Source: Clostridia bacterium (GTDB taxonomy: Bacteria; Bacillota; Clostridia; Oscillospirales; CAG-272). Taken from it: DNA of 9,758 bases. Below, piece after piece: positions 1-5,565 of this stretch. Position 1 is the first letter of the stretch, and every line of letters begins with the position of its first letter. Position numbers and translations under genes: made by a program. Where the stretch lies: the NCBI GenBank assembly GCA_017540285.1, contig JAFYBI010000378.1, positions 1 through 9,758 on the forward strand, written 5' to 3'. The notes under the pieces were generated by a model, which worked only from the letters and a program-made list of their open reading frames with translations, had not been told where the DNA came from and did not search any database.

Positions 1-351
1 CGGGAGGCGTTCGTCGCCCTTGAAATTGCCGAGCGGGAACATGATGTTTTCGAGGACCGTCATGTGCGGATAGAGCGCATAATTCTGAAACACCAGGCCC
101 ACGCCGCGCTTTTCGGGCGGGAGATCCGTGACGTCTTCCTCGCCGAAATAGACGCGCCCCTCCGTGGGGACTTCGAGCCCGCTGATCAGGTTGAGCGTGG
201 TGCTCTTGCCGCAGCCGGACGGGCCGAGCAGACCGATCAGCGAACCGTCCGGGATCTCAAAGGTGAGGTCGCTCGCGGCGGTCACTTCCGTTTTGATCTT
301 CTTGTTCAGGTTGGGAAACCGTTTCGTGAGGTGTTCGAGTACGATCTTCAT
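1..351 (-). CDS. Sugar ABC transporter ATP-binding protein, MalK/UgpC type (N-terminal part only)
   Basis: The first 117 residues of an ABC ATPase are present; the reading frame is still open at base 1, so the rest lies outside the window. Walker A GPSGCGKST is at residues 43-51 and the Q-loop glutamine at 89, in VFQNYALYPHMTV, which is typical of the MalK/UgpC/MsmK group that energises carbohydrate importers. The segment at about residues 13-25 (PNLNKKIKTEVTA) is longer than in E. coli MalK, and I recall similar insertions in clostridial UgpC-like proteins. The start at 351 is preceded by GGGAGG nine bases upstream. An in-frame ATG at 360 sits directly against that site and is less likely. 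The signature motif, Walker B and regulatory domain are not in view. The gene follows azlD by 35 bases with no visible promoter or terminator, so co-transcription is likely. The sugar substrate cannot be told from the ATPase alone. Confidence 0.9.
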   Translation of the reverse strand, partial: MKIVLEHLTKRFPNLNKKIKTEVTAASDLTFEIPDGSLIGLLGPSGCGKSTTLNLISGLEVPTEGRVYFGEEDVTDLPPEKRGVGLVFQNYALYPHMTVLENIMFPLGNFKGDERLP

Positions 352-386
352 AAGCCGCATCCTCCCGATGATGCTGTGGAATGATG

Positions 387-686
387 TCAGAAAAAGAATC
401 CGGTGAGATAGGCAGCGAGGGCTGCCGCGGTCGCGACGGCGATGAGGGGCAGATCAAACCATGCGAGGGCCAATGCAACAGCGGCTCCGACCGCCGAGGG
501 GACGACGCCGCCCGCGCTCGAGAAGACGGCGGGGACCGTCATCGCCGCGAGGACCGCATAGGGGACGTAATCGAGGAACGAACGGATAAAACGGGATTCG
601 ATCTTTTTCCGGAAAAAGGCGAAGGGGATCATCCGGATGAGGTAGGTCACGCCCGCCATGACCGCGAGGGAGAGGAAGAAGTTCAT
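387..686 (-). CDS. azlD: AzlD family branched-chain amino acid transport subunit
   Basis: A 99-residue, very hydrophobic protein with about four membrane segments (roughly residues 3-18, 38-57, 61-77 and 80-98). The N-terminal pattern, with TYLIRMIPFAFFRKKI at residues 14-29, followed by FLDYVPYAVLAAMTVP, is characteristic of AzlD, the small partner of AzlC. In Bacillus subtilis the AzlCD pair exports branched-chain amino acids and their analogues. Length is normal for the family (about 100-110). The ATG overlaps the azlC stop in an ATGA junction, and the ribosome site GGAGGTGAGG lies inside the end of azlC, so translation is probably coupled. Substrate is inferred from the family only. Confidence 0.9.
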   Translation of the reverse strand: MNFFLSLAVMAGVTYLIRMIPFAFFRKKIESRFIRSFLDYVPYAVLAAMTVPAVFSSAGGVVPSAVGAAVALALAWFDLPLIAVATAAALAAYLTGFFF

Positions 687-1378
687 GAATCCTCACCTCC
701 GATCGGAAACAGGAGCGCCGCCGCGGACGCCGCGATCAGGGTACAGAGAATCACGGAGAATCCGCCGGAGAGCGCCGGGATCAGGATGTGGGAAAGGACG
801 CTCAGCGCCGCCGCCGCGAGAGCCGCAAACAAAACGCCACGCCGCTTTCGGGCCGTCGGGACCACGATCGCGATGAACATGCCGTAGAGCACGATGCCGA
901 GCGCCGCGGAAATGCGTTCGGGAAGGATCTCGCCCGCCGCCGCGCCGAGAGCGGTCCCCGCGATCCATCCGGCGGCTGAGATGAGGATCACGCCTGCCAT
1001 ATACGAAAACGTCAGGGGAACCGGCTCCGCCGCGCACACCGCGAAGATCTCGTCGGTGATACCGAAGGATGCCGCGAGCCGTTTCGGCAGGGTGAAGCTC
1101 TCCGCCGTCTTCTGCGAGAGGGAGAGCGACATCAGCGCGTAGCGGAGATTGACCGTCAGCTGTACGAGCGCGAGCTCCGCAAGACCGCCGGCGGCAGCGA
1201 GGATCTCCACCCCGGCGACCTGCCCGGCGGAGGTGACGCATGCCGCGGAGATCAGGGTCGCCTGCCAGACGGCAAGTCCCGCCCGGACCGCGAGGATCCC
1301 GAAGCCGAAGGACACGGAGAGATACCCGAGTGCGATGGGGACGCCGTGCAGGAGTCCGCGGAAAAAGTTTTTCGTCAT
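683..1378 (-). CDS. azlC: AzlC family branched-chain amino acid exporter, large subunit
   Basis: A 231-residue polytopic membrane protein. The opening MTKNFFRGLLHGVPIALGYL, then VSFGFGILA and SAACVTSAGQVAG (about residues 44-56), and VNLRYALMSLSLS (about 80-92) are the conserved AzlC features. SFGITDEIFAV (about 104-114) is also typical. AzlC forms an export system with AzlD for branched-chain amino acids. The reading frame extends 31 codons further upstream, but that stretch is the end of the phosphatase gene read in another frame. The start at 1378 has GGAGG four bases upstream and overlaps the phosphatase stop as ATGA. It overlaps azlD the same way at its end. The family call is firm; the exported compound is inferred. 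Confidence 0.92.
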   Translation of the reverse strand: MTKNFFRGLLHGVPIALGYLSVSFGFGILAVRAGLAVWQATLISAACVTSAGQVAGVEILAAAGGLAELALVQLTVNLRYALMSLSLSQKTAESFTLPKRLAASFGITDEIFAVCAAEPVPLTFSYMAGVILISAAGWIAGTALGAAAGEILPERISAALGIVLYGMFIAIVVPTARKRRGVLFAALAAAALSVLSHILIPALSGGFSVILCTLIAASAAALLFPIGGEDS

Positions 1379-2175
1379 ACGCCCTCCGAGAGATACAATC
1401 GTTTCAAAGCGTCCCGTTCCTTGTCCCCGATGCCGAGGCCGTCCCGGAGGAAGCCGCCGAAGCCGCCCCACCGATCGTTTGCCGCCCGGTACGCCGCGTC
1501 GAGATAATCCGCCTGCGCCGTAAACATGAACCGGAGGGCCCGCTCCGCGTCGGGACCAAACATGCCGTGTTCGGCGAGCGCCTCCTCCGTGAGTCTGGCA
1601 ATGCCGCCGGCGAGATACCGGTTGGTGGCGAGATAATCCGCGCGGATCGTCTCACGGTCGACGCCGAGGAGCTCCTCGACGATCACCGACGCGAATCCGG
1701 CGCGGTCCTTTCCGGCGGTGCAGTGCCAGAGGATCGCCCGCTCGCCGCCGTTCAGGAGTAGCCGCACGAACGCGGCGTATCCCGTCAAGGCCGCGGCGGA
1801 GGTGACGAATCCCTCATAGGTGCGGCACATATACCCCTTCGCGAACGACGGGCTTTCCATGAGGATCCGCAGGGCTTCCCGGTCCGACGCCTCTTCGCGC
1901 GTCACGCCCGCCGAAAGATCCTCGATGATCGGCAGAACGAGCGCGCGCACACCGGGGATCGCGGGATCGGGGACCTCCGCCCTCTCCTTATCCGAACGGA
2001 AATCGACGACGGCGCCGACAAGGCTCGCGAGAATCTCCCGGTCATGCGCCGACGCCGCGGCAAGATTCCCGCTGCGGATCAGCTTGCCGGAACGGATCGT
2101 CCGGCCGTCCGCGGCAGGCATTCCGCCGAGATCGCGCGTATTGGGAAGGGATTCGAACGGCAGAGAGCGGCTCAT
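1375..2175 (-). CDS. Tyrosine-protein phosphatase family protein (PTP/DSP fold, PF13350-like)
   Basis: A 266-residue protein of the bacterial tyrosine/serine phosphatase group. The active-site loop HCTAGKDR is at residues 151-158, with nucleophile Cys152 and phosphate-binding Arg158. N-terminal landmarks are NTRDLGG (12-18), LIRSGNL (32-38) and VVDFRSDKER (56-65), the last carrying the Asp-Arg pair usual before the catalytic loop. The family includes phosphotyrosine, phosphoserine and phosphoinositide phosphatases such as Mycobacterium PtpB and Listeria LipA; the actual substrate here is unknown. There is no signal peptide, so it is probably cytoplasmic. It is the first gene of a coupled operon with azlC and azlD. 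AAGGAGG lies four bases before the ATG, and a TTGACA-17-TATAAT promoter stands about 65 bases upstream. Pairing with an amino acid exporter is not a combination I recognise as standard. Confidence 0.88.
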   Translation of the reverse strand: MSRSLPFESLPNTRDLGGMPAADGRTIRSGKLIRSGNLAAASAHDREILASLVGAVVDFRSDKERAEVPDPAIPGVRALVLPIIEDLSAGVTREEASDREALRILMESPSFAKGYMCRTYEGFVTSAAALTGYAAFVRLLLNGGERAILWHCTAGKDRAGFASVIVEELLGVDRETIRADYLATNRYLAGGIARLTEEALAEHGMFGPDAERALRFMFTAQADYLDAAYRAANDRWGGFGGFLRDGLGIGDKERDALKRLYLSEGV

Positions 2176-2179
2176 GGAT

Positions 2180-2186
2180 CCTCCTT
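2180..2186 (-). promoter_or_regulatory. Shine-Dalgarno site of the phosphatase gene
   Basis: AAGGAGG on the minus strand, four bases before the ATG at 2175. The spacer is short but the match is perfect, which fixes the start. Confidence 0.8.
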
Positions 2187-2240
2187 CGGTTCCGGATGAA
2201 AATCGGGCAGATTCCCGGAAATATGCTGTTCATCTGCATC

Positions 2241-2269
2241 ATTATACCGCCTTTTGCTCCCGCTGTCAA
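2241..2269 (-). promoter_or_regulatory. Sigma-A-type promoter of the phosphatase-azlCD operon
   Basis: On the minus strand, TTGACA (2264-2269) and TATAAT (2241-2246) are separated by exactly 17 bases, a perfect match to the housekeeping consensus. Transcription should start near 2234, giving a leader of about 60 bases. It stands back to back with the esterase promoter; the two -35 boxes are 34 bases apart. No clear operator is visible. Confidence 0.88.
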
Positions 2270-2303
2270 CCCGGAGAAGAGAGACGGAACAAAAAAGCAG
2301 GAC

Positions 2304-2332
2304 TTGACAGAACCGCCGCGGCGCGTTACAAT
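2304..2332 (+). promoter_or_regulatory. Sigma-A-type promoter of the esterase gene
   Basis: TTGACA at 2304-2309 and TACAAT at 2327-2332 are 17 bases apart, with one mismatch to consensus in the -10. The expected start near 2339 leaves a leader of about 30 bases, with AGGAGG at 2356-2361. Confidence 0.87.
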
Positions 2333-2369
2333 GTAGGGGACAACATCTTTCCGTGAGGAGGAGACCGCG

Positions 2370-3224
2370 ATGACCGCGATGAACACGACCCGCATCCCGG
2401 AGCGTTATCGGATCCCGCGCGAGGGAGGCGGTACGCTCGAAGAATTCCATTATGAGTACGGCGGCGAGAAAAAGCGCGCCCTCGTCTATCTGCCGGAGGC
2501 TGCCGGAAGCGATCCCGGACGCCGCTTCCCCACCCTGACGCTGTTTCACGGCGGCGGGGACAGCGAGGATTCCTTCTTCGGAGGGCTGGAAGGCGCCTCG
2601 CCCTTCAAGCCGATGCTCGACTGCATGATCGCCGAGGGGACGGTTGCCCCGGTGATCGTCGCCGCGCCCACGTATTATCACCGTGACACGGAAGGCGCAA
2701 AGAAGCATGCCGGCGACGCGATGCTGCTGACCGAAACCTTCCACCGTGAGGTGAACGAGGCGCTGTTCCCCGCGCTCGACGCCGCATACCCGACGATCCC
2801 GGACCGGGACTGCCGCGCCGTCGGCGGCTTCTCGATGGGAGCCGAGGCGACGTGGAGCATGCTGGCATGGGGCGGGCAGAACGTCCGGTATTACCTCCCG
2901 ATGAGCGGGGACTTCTGGGCGGTCGCCGTCAAGGGCGGGCTGGATTTCACATCCGAGACCTGCGACCGGCTGATCGAAGGGATCCGGACTTCCGGGCTCA
3001 GACCGTCGGATTACGAGGTTTTCGCGGCGACGGGGACCGAGGACATCGCCTATCCCGCCATGCGGCCGATGGTCGAGGAGCTCCTGACGCGCGCGCCGTG
3101 GTTCACTCCGGCGGAGGACGGCGGGAATCTCGCATGGGCGGTCTCGCCCGGATGGCACGGGTACGAATGGTGCTGGGACTACCTCGCGATGGCCCTGCCC
3201 CGCTTCTTCCCGACGGAGAAATGA
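2370..3224 (+). CDS. Putative esterase, alpha/beta hydrolase of the esterase D / feruloyl esterase type (PF00756-like)
   Basis: A 284-residue alpha/beta hydrolase. The nucleophile elbow GFSMG is at residues 153-157 (Ser155), inside the VGGFSMGAEATW context typical of PF00756 esterases. The oxyanion region is LFHGGGDSE (about 58-66). The likely acid lies in ATGTEDIAY (Asp225) and the likely catalytic histidine in GWHGYEWCWDYL (His263). There is no signal peptide and no carbohydrate-binding module, so it probably acts in the cytoplasm on imported acylated oligosaccharides. The family includes feruloyl and acetyl xylan esterases and S-formylglutathione hydrolase; the carbohydrate setting favours the former. 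The ATG at 2370 has AGGAGG eight bases upstream; a second in-frame ATG at 2379 is less well placed. It is a single-gene transcript with its own promoter, ending at the hairpin at 3236-3273. Confidence 0.87.
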   Translation: MTAMNTTRIPERYRIPREGGGTLEEFHYEYGGEKKRALVYLPEAAGSDPGRRFPTLTLFHGGGDSEDSFFGGLEGASPFKPMLDCMIAEGTVAPVIVAAPTYYHRDTEGAKKHAGDAMLLTETFHREVNEALFPALDAAYPTIPDRDCRAVGGFSMGAEATWSMLAWGGQNVRYYLPMSGDFWAVAVKGGLDFTSETCDRLIEGIRTSGLRPSDYEVFAATGTEDIAYPAMRPMVEELLTRAPWFTPAEDGGNLAWAVSPGWHGYEWCWDYLAMALPRFFPTEK

Positions 3225-3235
3225 GCGAAACGATG

Positions 3236-3273
3236 AAAAGGCTGCCAAAGCAAAACGCCGTGGCAGTCTTTTT
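3236..3273. terminator. Bidirectional intrinsic terminator between esterase and GH43 genes
   Basis: An 8-bp stem, GGCTGCCA (3240-3247) with TGGCAGTC (3261-3268, one G-T pair) and a 13-base loop, is flanked by AAAA (3236-3239) and TTTTT (3269-3273). The A and T flanks let it work on both strands. It lies 12 bases after the esterase stop and 9 bases beyond the GH43 stop, so it probably ends both convergent transcripts. Confidence 0.85.
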
Positions 3274-3281
3274 GTTCATGT

Positions 3282-4742
3282 TCATTCCTCATCCACGGAA
3301 TAGCGGAACGCGGTAAAGGACGCTTCCCCGCCGGATTCACGGGACGCAAAGCAGAAGAGACCGATCCGCACGCCCGTGAAGTGGTCGAGGCGGTAGACCA
3401 GACGATGGGCTCCCCCGAGCGGATGCCAGTCGCCGTCCTTCCGGATCTCGAACCATACCCTGTCGGCAAGATCGCGGAAATCAAAGACGGCCCGGAGGGT
3501 GAGCGCCTGTCCGTCCAGCGGGAGCTTCGCGCGCTCGAAGAAGCCTTCGTCGGTCTTCTCGCGCATCACGGCGAAGAAGGCGTCTCCTTCCCGCAGGATC
3601 CCGGCCTCGGCGAAAAGTCCCTGCAGCGCGACGATGCCCGCCGTGTCGCCGTCCCGGAGTCCGCTGCCGTCGACCGTGACCTGCGCCGCGCATCCGGGTC
3701 CGAAGGTCCGCATGGTCAGGGTATTCTTCGCGTGCTCCGCATCGGGATCGCATCGACCCGTCCGGATGTTCAGCGATCCGCCGCCGAAGCCGACAAGCGG
3801 CAGATCCGGTTCGTGGTTCCACTCCCATTCGGGGAAGAGCGTCCCGGAGACGAAGTCGTCGGAGACATGGAGGGGACGGCAGGAATAGTCCGGCCTCGTC
3901 GAGGGGACTTCGACCGCATGCGGCGGGGAGGCAAAGCGGGGCGCGCCGTTCTCCCACGTCACCGGGACCAGGACCGGGATCCGCCCGACCGCGCCGTGAT
4001 CCTGAAAGAGCATGGCGTACCAGTCGCCGTCCGGCGTGTCGACAAGGCCGCCCTGCGCGACGCCCTGCCGGTGAAAGCCCATGTCGTCCTCGAGCACATC
4101 CCCGCCCGTCCATTCGCCGTCAAGGGAATCGGCCGTAAAGACCGCTTCCGTGCGCATATGTCCGGCCGGCCAGTGGATCAGGGTCAGGACGTATTTCCCG
4201 TTGATTTTATAGAGATGCGAGCCCTCATAGCCGAGGCCGTACACCTCGTCCCGCACGATGACGCGGTCGAGTCCGCCGGGCTTCGGGCGCGAAAGATCGT
4301 CTTCCAGCTCGGTCAGGCGGATCTCGCGGCCGCCGTAGGCGATATAGACCCTGCCGTCGTCGAAGAGGAGCGAGGAATCGTGATAGAATCCCTCCATCGG
4401 ATGGGACGTCCACGGTCCTTCGACGGCATTCGCCGTGAAGTGATAGCTCTTGTGCGTGTCGTTTGCGACGAAAACGACGTGGAAAACGCCGTCATGATAT
4501 CGCAGCGTCGCCGCCCACATGCCCTTCGAGTAGATCGCGCCGTCCTCCATCCGCTGCGCGGGCGTATGGTCGAGCGCGTCGTACACATGCGCGGCGGTCT
4601 CCCAGTGCACGAGATCCCAGGAGCGCAGTATCACGCCGCCCGGGAAGAAGTGCATGGTGGTGGAGATCATGTAATAGACGTCACCGACGCGGATGACGTC
4701 GACGTCCGGGTAATCCGCCCAGATCACGGGATTCGAATGCAT
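3282..4742 (-). CDS. Glycoside hydrolase family 43 protein (beta-xylosidase / alpha-L-arabinofuranosidase type)
   Basis: A 486-residue GH43 enzyme: a five-bladed beta-propeller (about residues 1-285) followed by a C-terminal beta-sandwich (about 293-486, DUF1349/GH43-C2 type). All three expected acidic residues are visible: base Asp13 in WADYPDVDVIRVGD, pKa-setting Asp122 in YHDSSLLFDDGRVYIAYG, and acid Glu173 in GYEGSHLYKI. MISTTMHFFPGGVILRSWDL and the NPVIWADYPD opening resemble the Fibrobacter FsAxh1-like arabinoxylan-active group, as far as I recall. Known members release xylose or arabinose from xylo- and arabino-oligosaccharides; which applies here cannot be settled from sequence. There is no signal peptide, so it should be cytoplasmic. 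The start at 4742 has GAGGAGG five bases upstream. The frame runs 21 codons further up, but that extension is arginine-rich and unlike the family. It is the second gene of the DUF3237 operon. Confidence 0.93.
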   Translation of the reverse strand: MHSNPVIWADYPDVDVIRVGDVYYMISTTMHFFPGGVILRSWDLVHWETAAHVYDALDHTPAQRMEDGAIYSKGMWAATLRYHDGVFHVVFVANDTHKSYHFTANAVEGPWTSHPMEGFYHDSSLLFDDGRVYIAYGGREIRLTELEDDLSRPKPGGLDRVIVRDEVYGLGYEGSHLYKINGKYVLTLIHWPAGHMRTEAVFTADSLDGEWTGGDVLEDDMGFHRQGVAQGGLVDTPDGDWYAMLFQDHGAVGRIPVLVPVTWENGAPRFASPPHAVEVPSTRPDYSCRPLHVSDDFVSGTLFPEWEWNHEPDLPLVGFGGGSLNIRTGRCDPDAEHAKNTLTMRTFGPGCAAQVTVDGSGLRDGDTAGIVALQGLFAEAGILREGDAFFAVMREKTDEGFFERAKLPLDGQALTLRAVFDFRDLADRVWFEIRKDGDWHPLGGAHRLVYRLDHFTGVRIGLFCFASRESGGEASFTAFRYSVDEE

Positions 4743-4752
4743 ATCTGCCTCC

Positions 4753-4920
4753 TCAGACAAGATCGGCGGTGCCCTGCCCGGCGTCCTCCTCGAGCGGGAA
4801 CGCACCGTTCGGACGGAGCGAAAGGACCGACGCGGGGATCTTCCCCCGCTCCGACCTCTTCCGCATGCGGCGGCCGGCGGATAACCATGCGGTCCGCAGG
4901 CCCGTGATTTTCTTTGCCGT
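4753..4920 (-). pseudogene. Coding-like 3' remnant between DUF3237 and GH43 genes (no start codon)
   Basis: After the TGA of the DUF3237 gene, the same minus-strand frame stays open for 55 codons and ends in a TGA that overlaps the GH43 ribosome site. The last 37 codons, from the ATG at 4866, have nearly all G or C in third position and a protein-like composition, ending IPASVLSLRPNGAFPLEEDA followed by GQGTADLV. No ribosome site precedes that ATG; the bases before it are GCCGGCCGCCGC. The simplest reading is the surviving C-terminus of a gene deleted between the two, with the frame match to DUF3237 being chance. A small expressed protein is possible but unsupported. I do not recognise the parent family. 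A GC hairpin (GCGGGG/CCCCGC, 4832-4849) lacks a T tract and is not a terminator. Confidence 0.4.
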
Positions 4921-5343
4921 TCACGGCTCGGCGCCTTCCTCGAAAATGAGGATGCGCACCCCGCCCGGCGCGTCGTGGACCTCGGAGCGGAATCGCTTCC
5001 CGCGGAGCGCGGCGGCGAGCGTTTCGCTGTCCGTGAGAAAGGACGGCACCGCGCGGATGGGACCGGGCTCTCCCGTCAGCCGCCCCACGTTCTCGACGTA
5101 AAGCGAGCAGGGCTTGCCGTCGGCATCCGTTCCGCGGAAGAGATAGCGGGCCGAAAGAACGCGCGCCTCCCCCGGCTTCTCCGTCTGCACGTCCGCAGCG
5201 CCCGGCCGTATCTCGCCGCAAAAGAGCGGGGAGTCGACCCGCCCGCCGAAGGGGATGATCGTCACCGAACCGTCGGGGCTTCGCAGATCGCTGATCCCCG
5301 CGCCGTCGATGACGATTTCAAATTCCATGAAGGTTTTCTGCAT
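4921..5343 (-). CDS. DUF3237 domain-containing protein
   Basis: A 140-residue protein matching the DUF3237 (PF11578) pattern by eye: a short opening strand (FEIVIDGAG), then IIPFGGRVDSPLFCGEIRPG (about residues 29-48) and GAADVQTEKPG (48-58), then ARYLFRGTDADGKPCSLYVENVGR (about 65-88), and finally GGVRILIFE near the C-terminus. The family is a small beta-barrel of about 150 residues with no established biochemical role. The complete domain is present, so the TGA at 4921-4923 is a normal end. The start at 5343 has GGGAGG five bases upstream; the in-frame ATG at 5328 has none. It is the first gene of the operon with GH43, from a consensus promoter about 30 bases upstream. That context suggests a sugar-linked role, which is inference. 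Confidence 0.82.
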   Translation of the reverse strand: MQKTFMEFEIVIDGAGISDLRSPDGSVTIIPFGGRVDSPLFCGEIRPGAADVQTEKPGEARVLSARYLFRGTDADGKPCSLYVENVGRLTGEPGPIRAVPSFLTDSETLAAALRGKRFRSEVHDAPGGVRILIFEEGAEP

Positions 5344-5375
5344 AGACGCCTCCCGGTCGGATTCACCTTTTCTCT

Positions 5376-5404
5376 ATTATATCATGCGCCCGCGCCGCTG
5401 TCAA
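5376..5404 (-). promoter_or_regulatory. Sigma-A-type promoter of the DUF3237-GH43 operon
   Basis: On the minus strand, TTGACA (5399-5404) and TATAAT (5376-5381) are 17 bases apart, a perfect consensus match. The leader to the DUF3237 start is about 25 bases and carries GGGAGG at 5349-5354. Confidence 0.88.
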
Positions 5405-5421
5405 GGACAAGGAGGGACCTT

Positions 5422-5437
5422 CCGCGCGAAATCGCGG
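5422..5437. promoter_or_regulatory. Short inverted repeat between divergent promoters, possible operator
   Basis: CCGCG-CGAAAT-CGCGG, with an inner GCGA-AA-TCGC symmetry, lies in the 70-base stretch between the two divergent -35 boxes. It is upstream of both promoters and the only clear symmetry there. It could bind a regulator of both transcripts, but its GC content makes chance plausible. Confidence 0.25.
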
Positions 5438-5474
5438 CAAAAGTGCAAAATCCGCTTCTTTTTCCCGCTCGCTC

Positions 5475-5503
5475 TTGATTTTTCGTCCCGGATGCGCTAT
5501 AAT
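5475..5503 (+). promoter_or_regulatory. Sigma-A-type promoter of the Gfo/Idh/MocA oxidoreductase gene
   Basis: TTGATT at 5475-5480 and TATAAT at 5498-5503, 17 bases apart. Transcription should begin near 5510, which excludes the GTG at 5512 as a practical start and leaves a leader of about 55 bases. Confidence 0.85.
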
Positions 5504-5531
5504 GGCGTTGCGTGTGGCTTTCCATCCACCA

Positions 5532-5561
5532 AATACCAGAAATCACAACCTGCGAGGTATT
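5532..5561 (+). promoter_or_regulatory. Possible hairpin masking the oxidoreductase ribosome site
   Basis: In the mRNA leader, AATACC (5532-5537) can pair with GGTATT (5556-5561), which contains half of the GAGGT ribosome site (5554-5558). A competing small hairpin, ACCT (5548-5551) with AGGT (5555-5558), covers the same site. Both are short, so any effect on translation is speculative. Confidence 0.25.
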
Positions 5562-5565
5562 CACT

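Noticed and set aside
1379..1471. Upstream extension of azlC by 31 codons
   Set aside because: It overlaps the phosphatase C-terminus and is Arg/Gly-rich. GGAGG before the ATG at 1378 and the family-like N-terminus fix the shorter start.
2172..3248. Minus-strand open frame of 358 codons opposite the esterase
   Set aside because: Shadow of the esterase; it also runs across both divergent promoters and one terminator arm.
4743..4805. Upstream in-frame extension of the GH43 gene by 21 codons
   Set aside because: The GAGGAGG site fits the ATG at 4742, the protein there begins with the family's NPVIWADYPD pattern, and the extension is arginine-rich and overlaps the remnant frame.
4861..4870. Perfect palindrome CCGCATGCGG
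   Set aside because: Ten bases in a very GC-rich region, far from any promoter and within the coding-like remnant; chance is sufficient.
3381..4907. Long plus-strand open frame of 508 codons opposite GH43
   Set aside because: It is antisense to a GH43 gene with intact catalytic motifs. Its translation is arginine- and aspartate-rich, without recognisable domains. High GC produces such mirror frames.
4753..5343. TGA read-through (Trp or Sec) joining DUF3237 to the following 55 codons
   Set aside because: DUF3237 is complete before the TGA. Other genes here use TGA as a genuine stop in ATGA/GTGA junctions, and I see no SECIS-like hairpin right after the codon.
5512..5565. GTG start at 5512 for the oxidoreductase
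   Set aside because: It lies at the predicted transcription start with no room for a ribosome site. The ATG at 5566 has one and begins the Rossmann fold directly.
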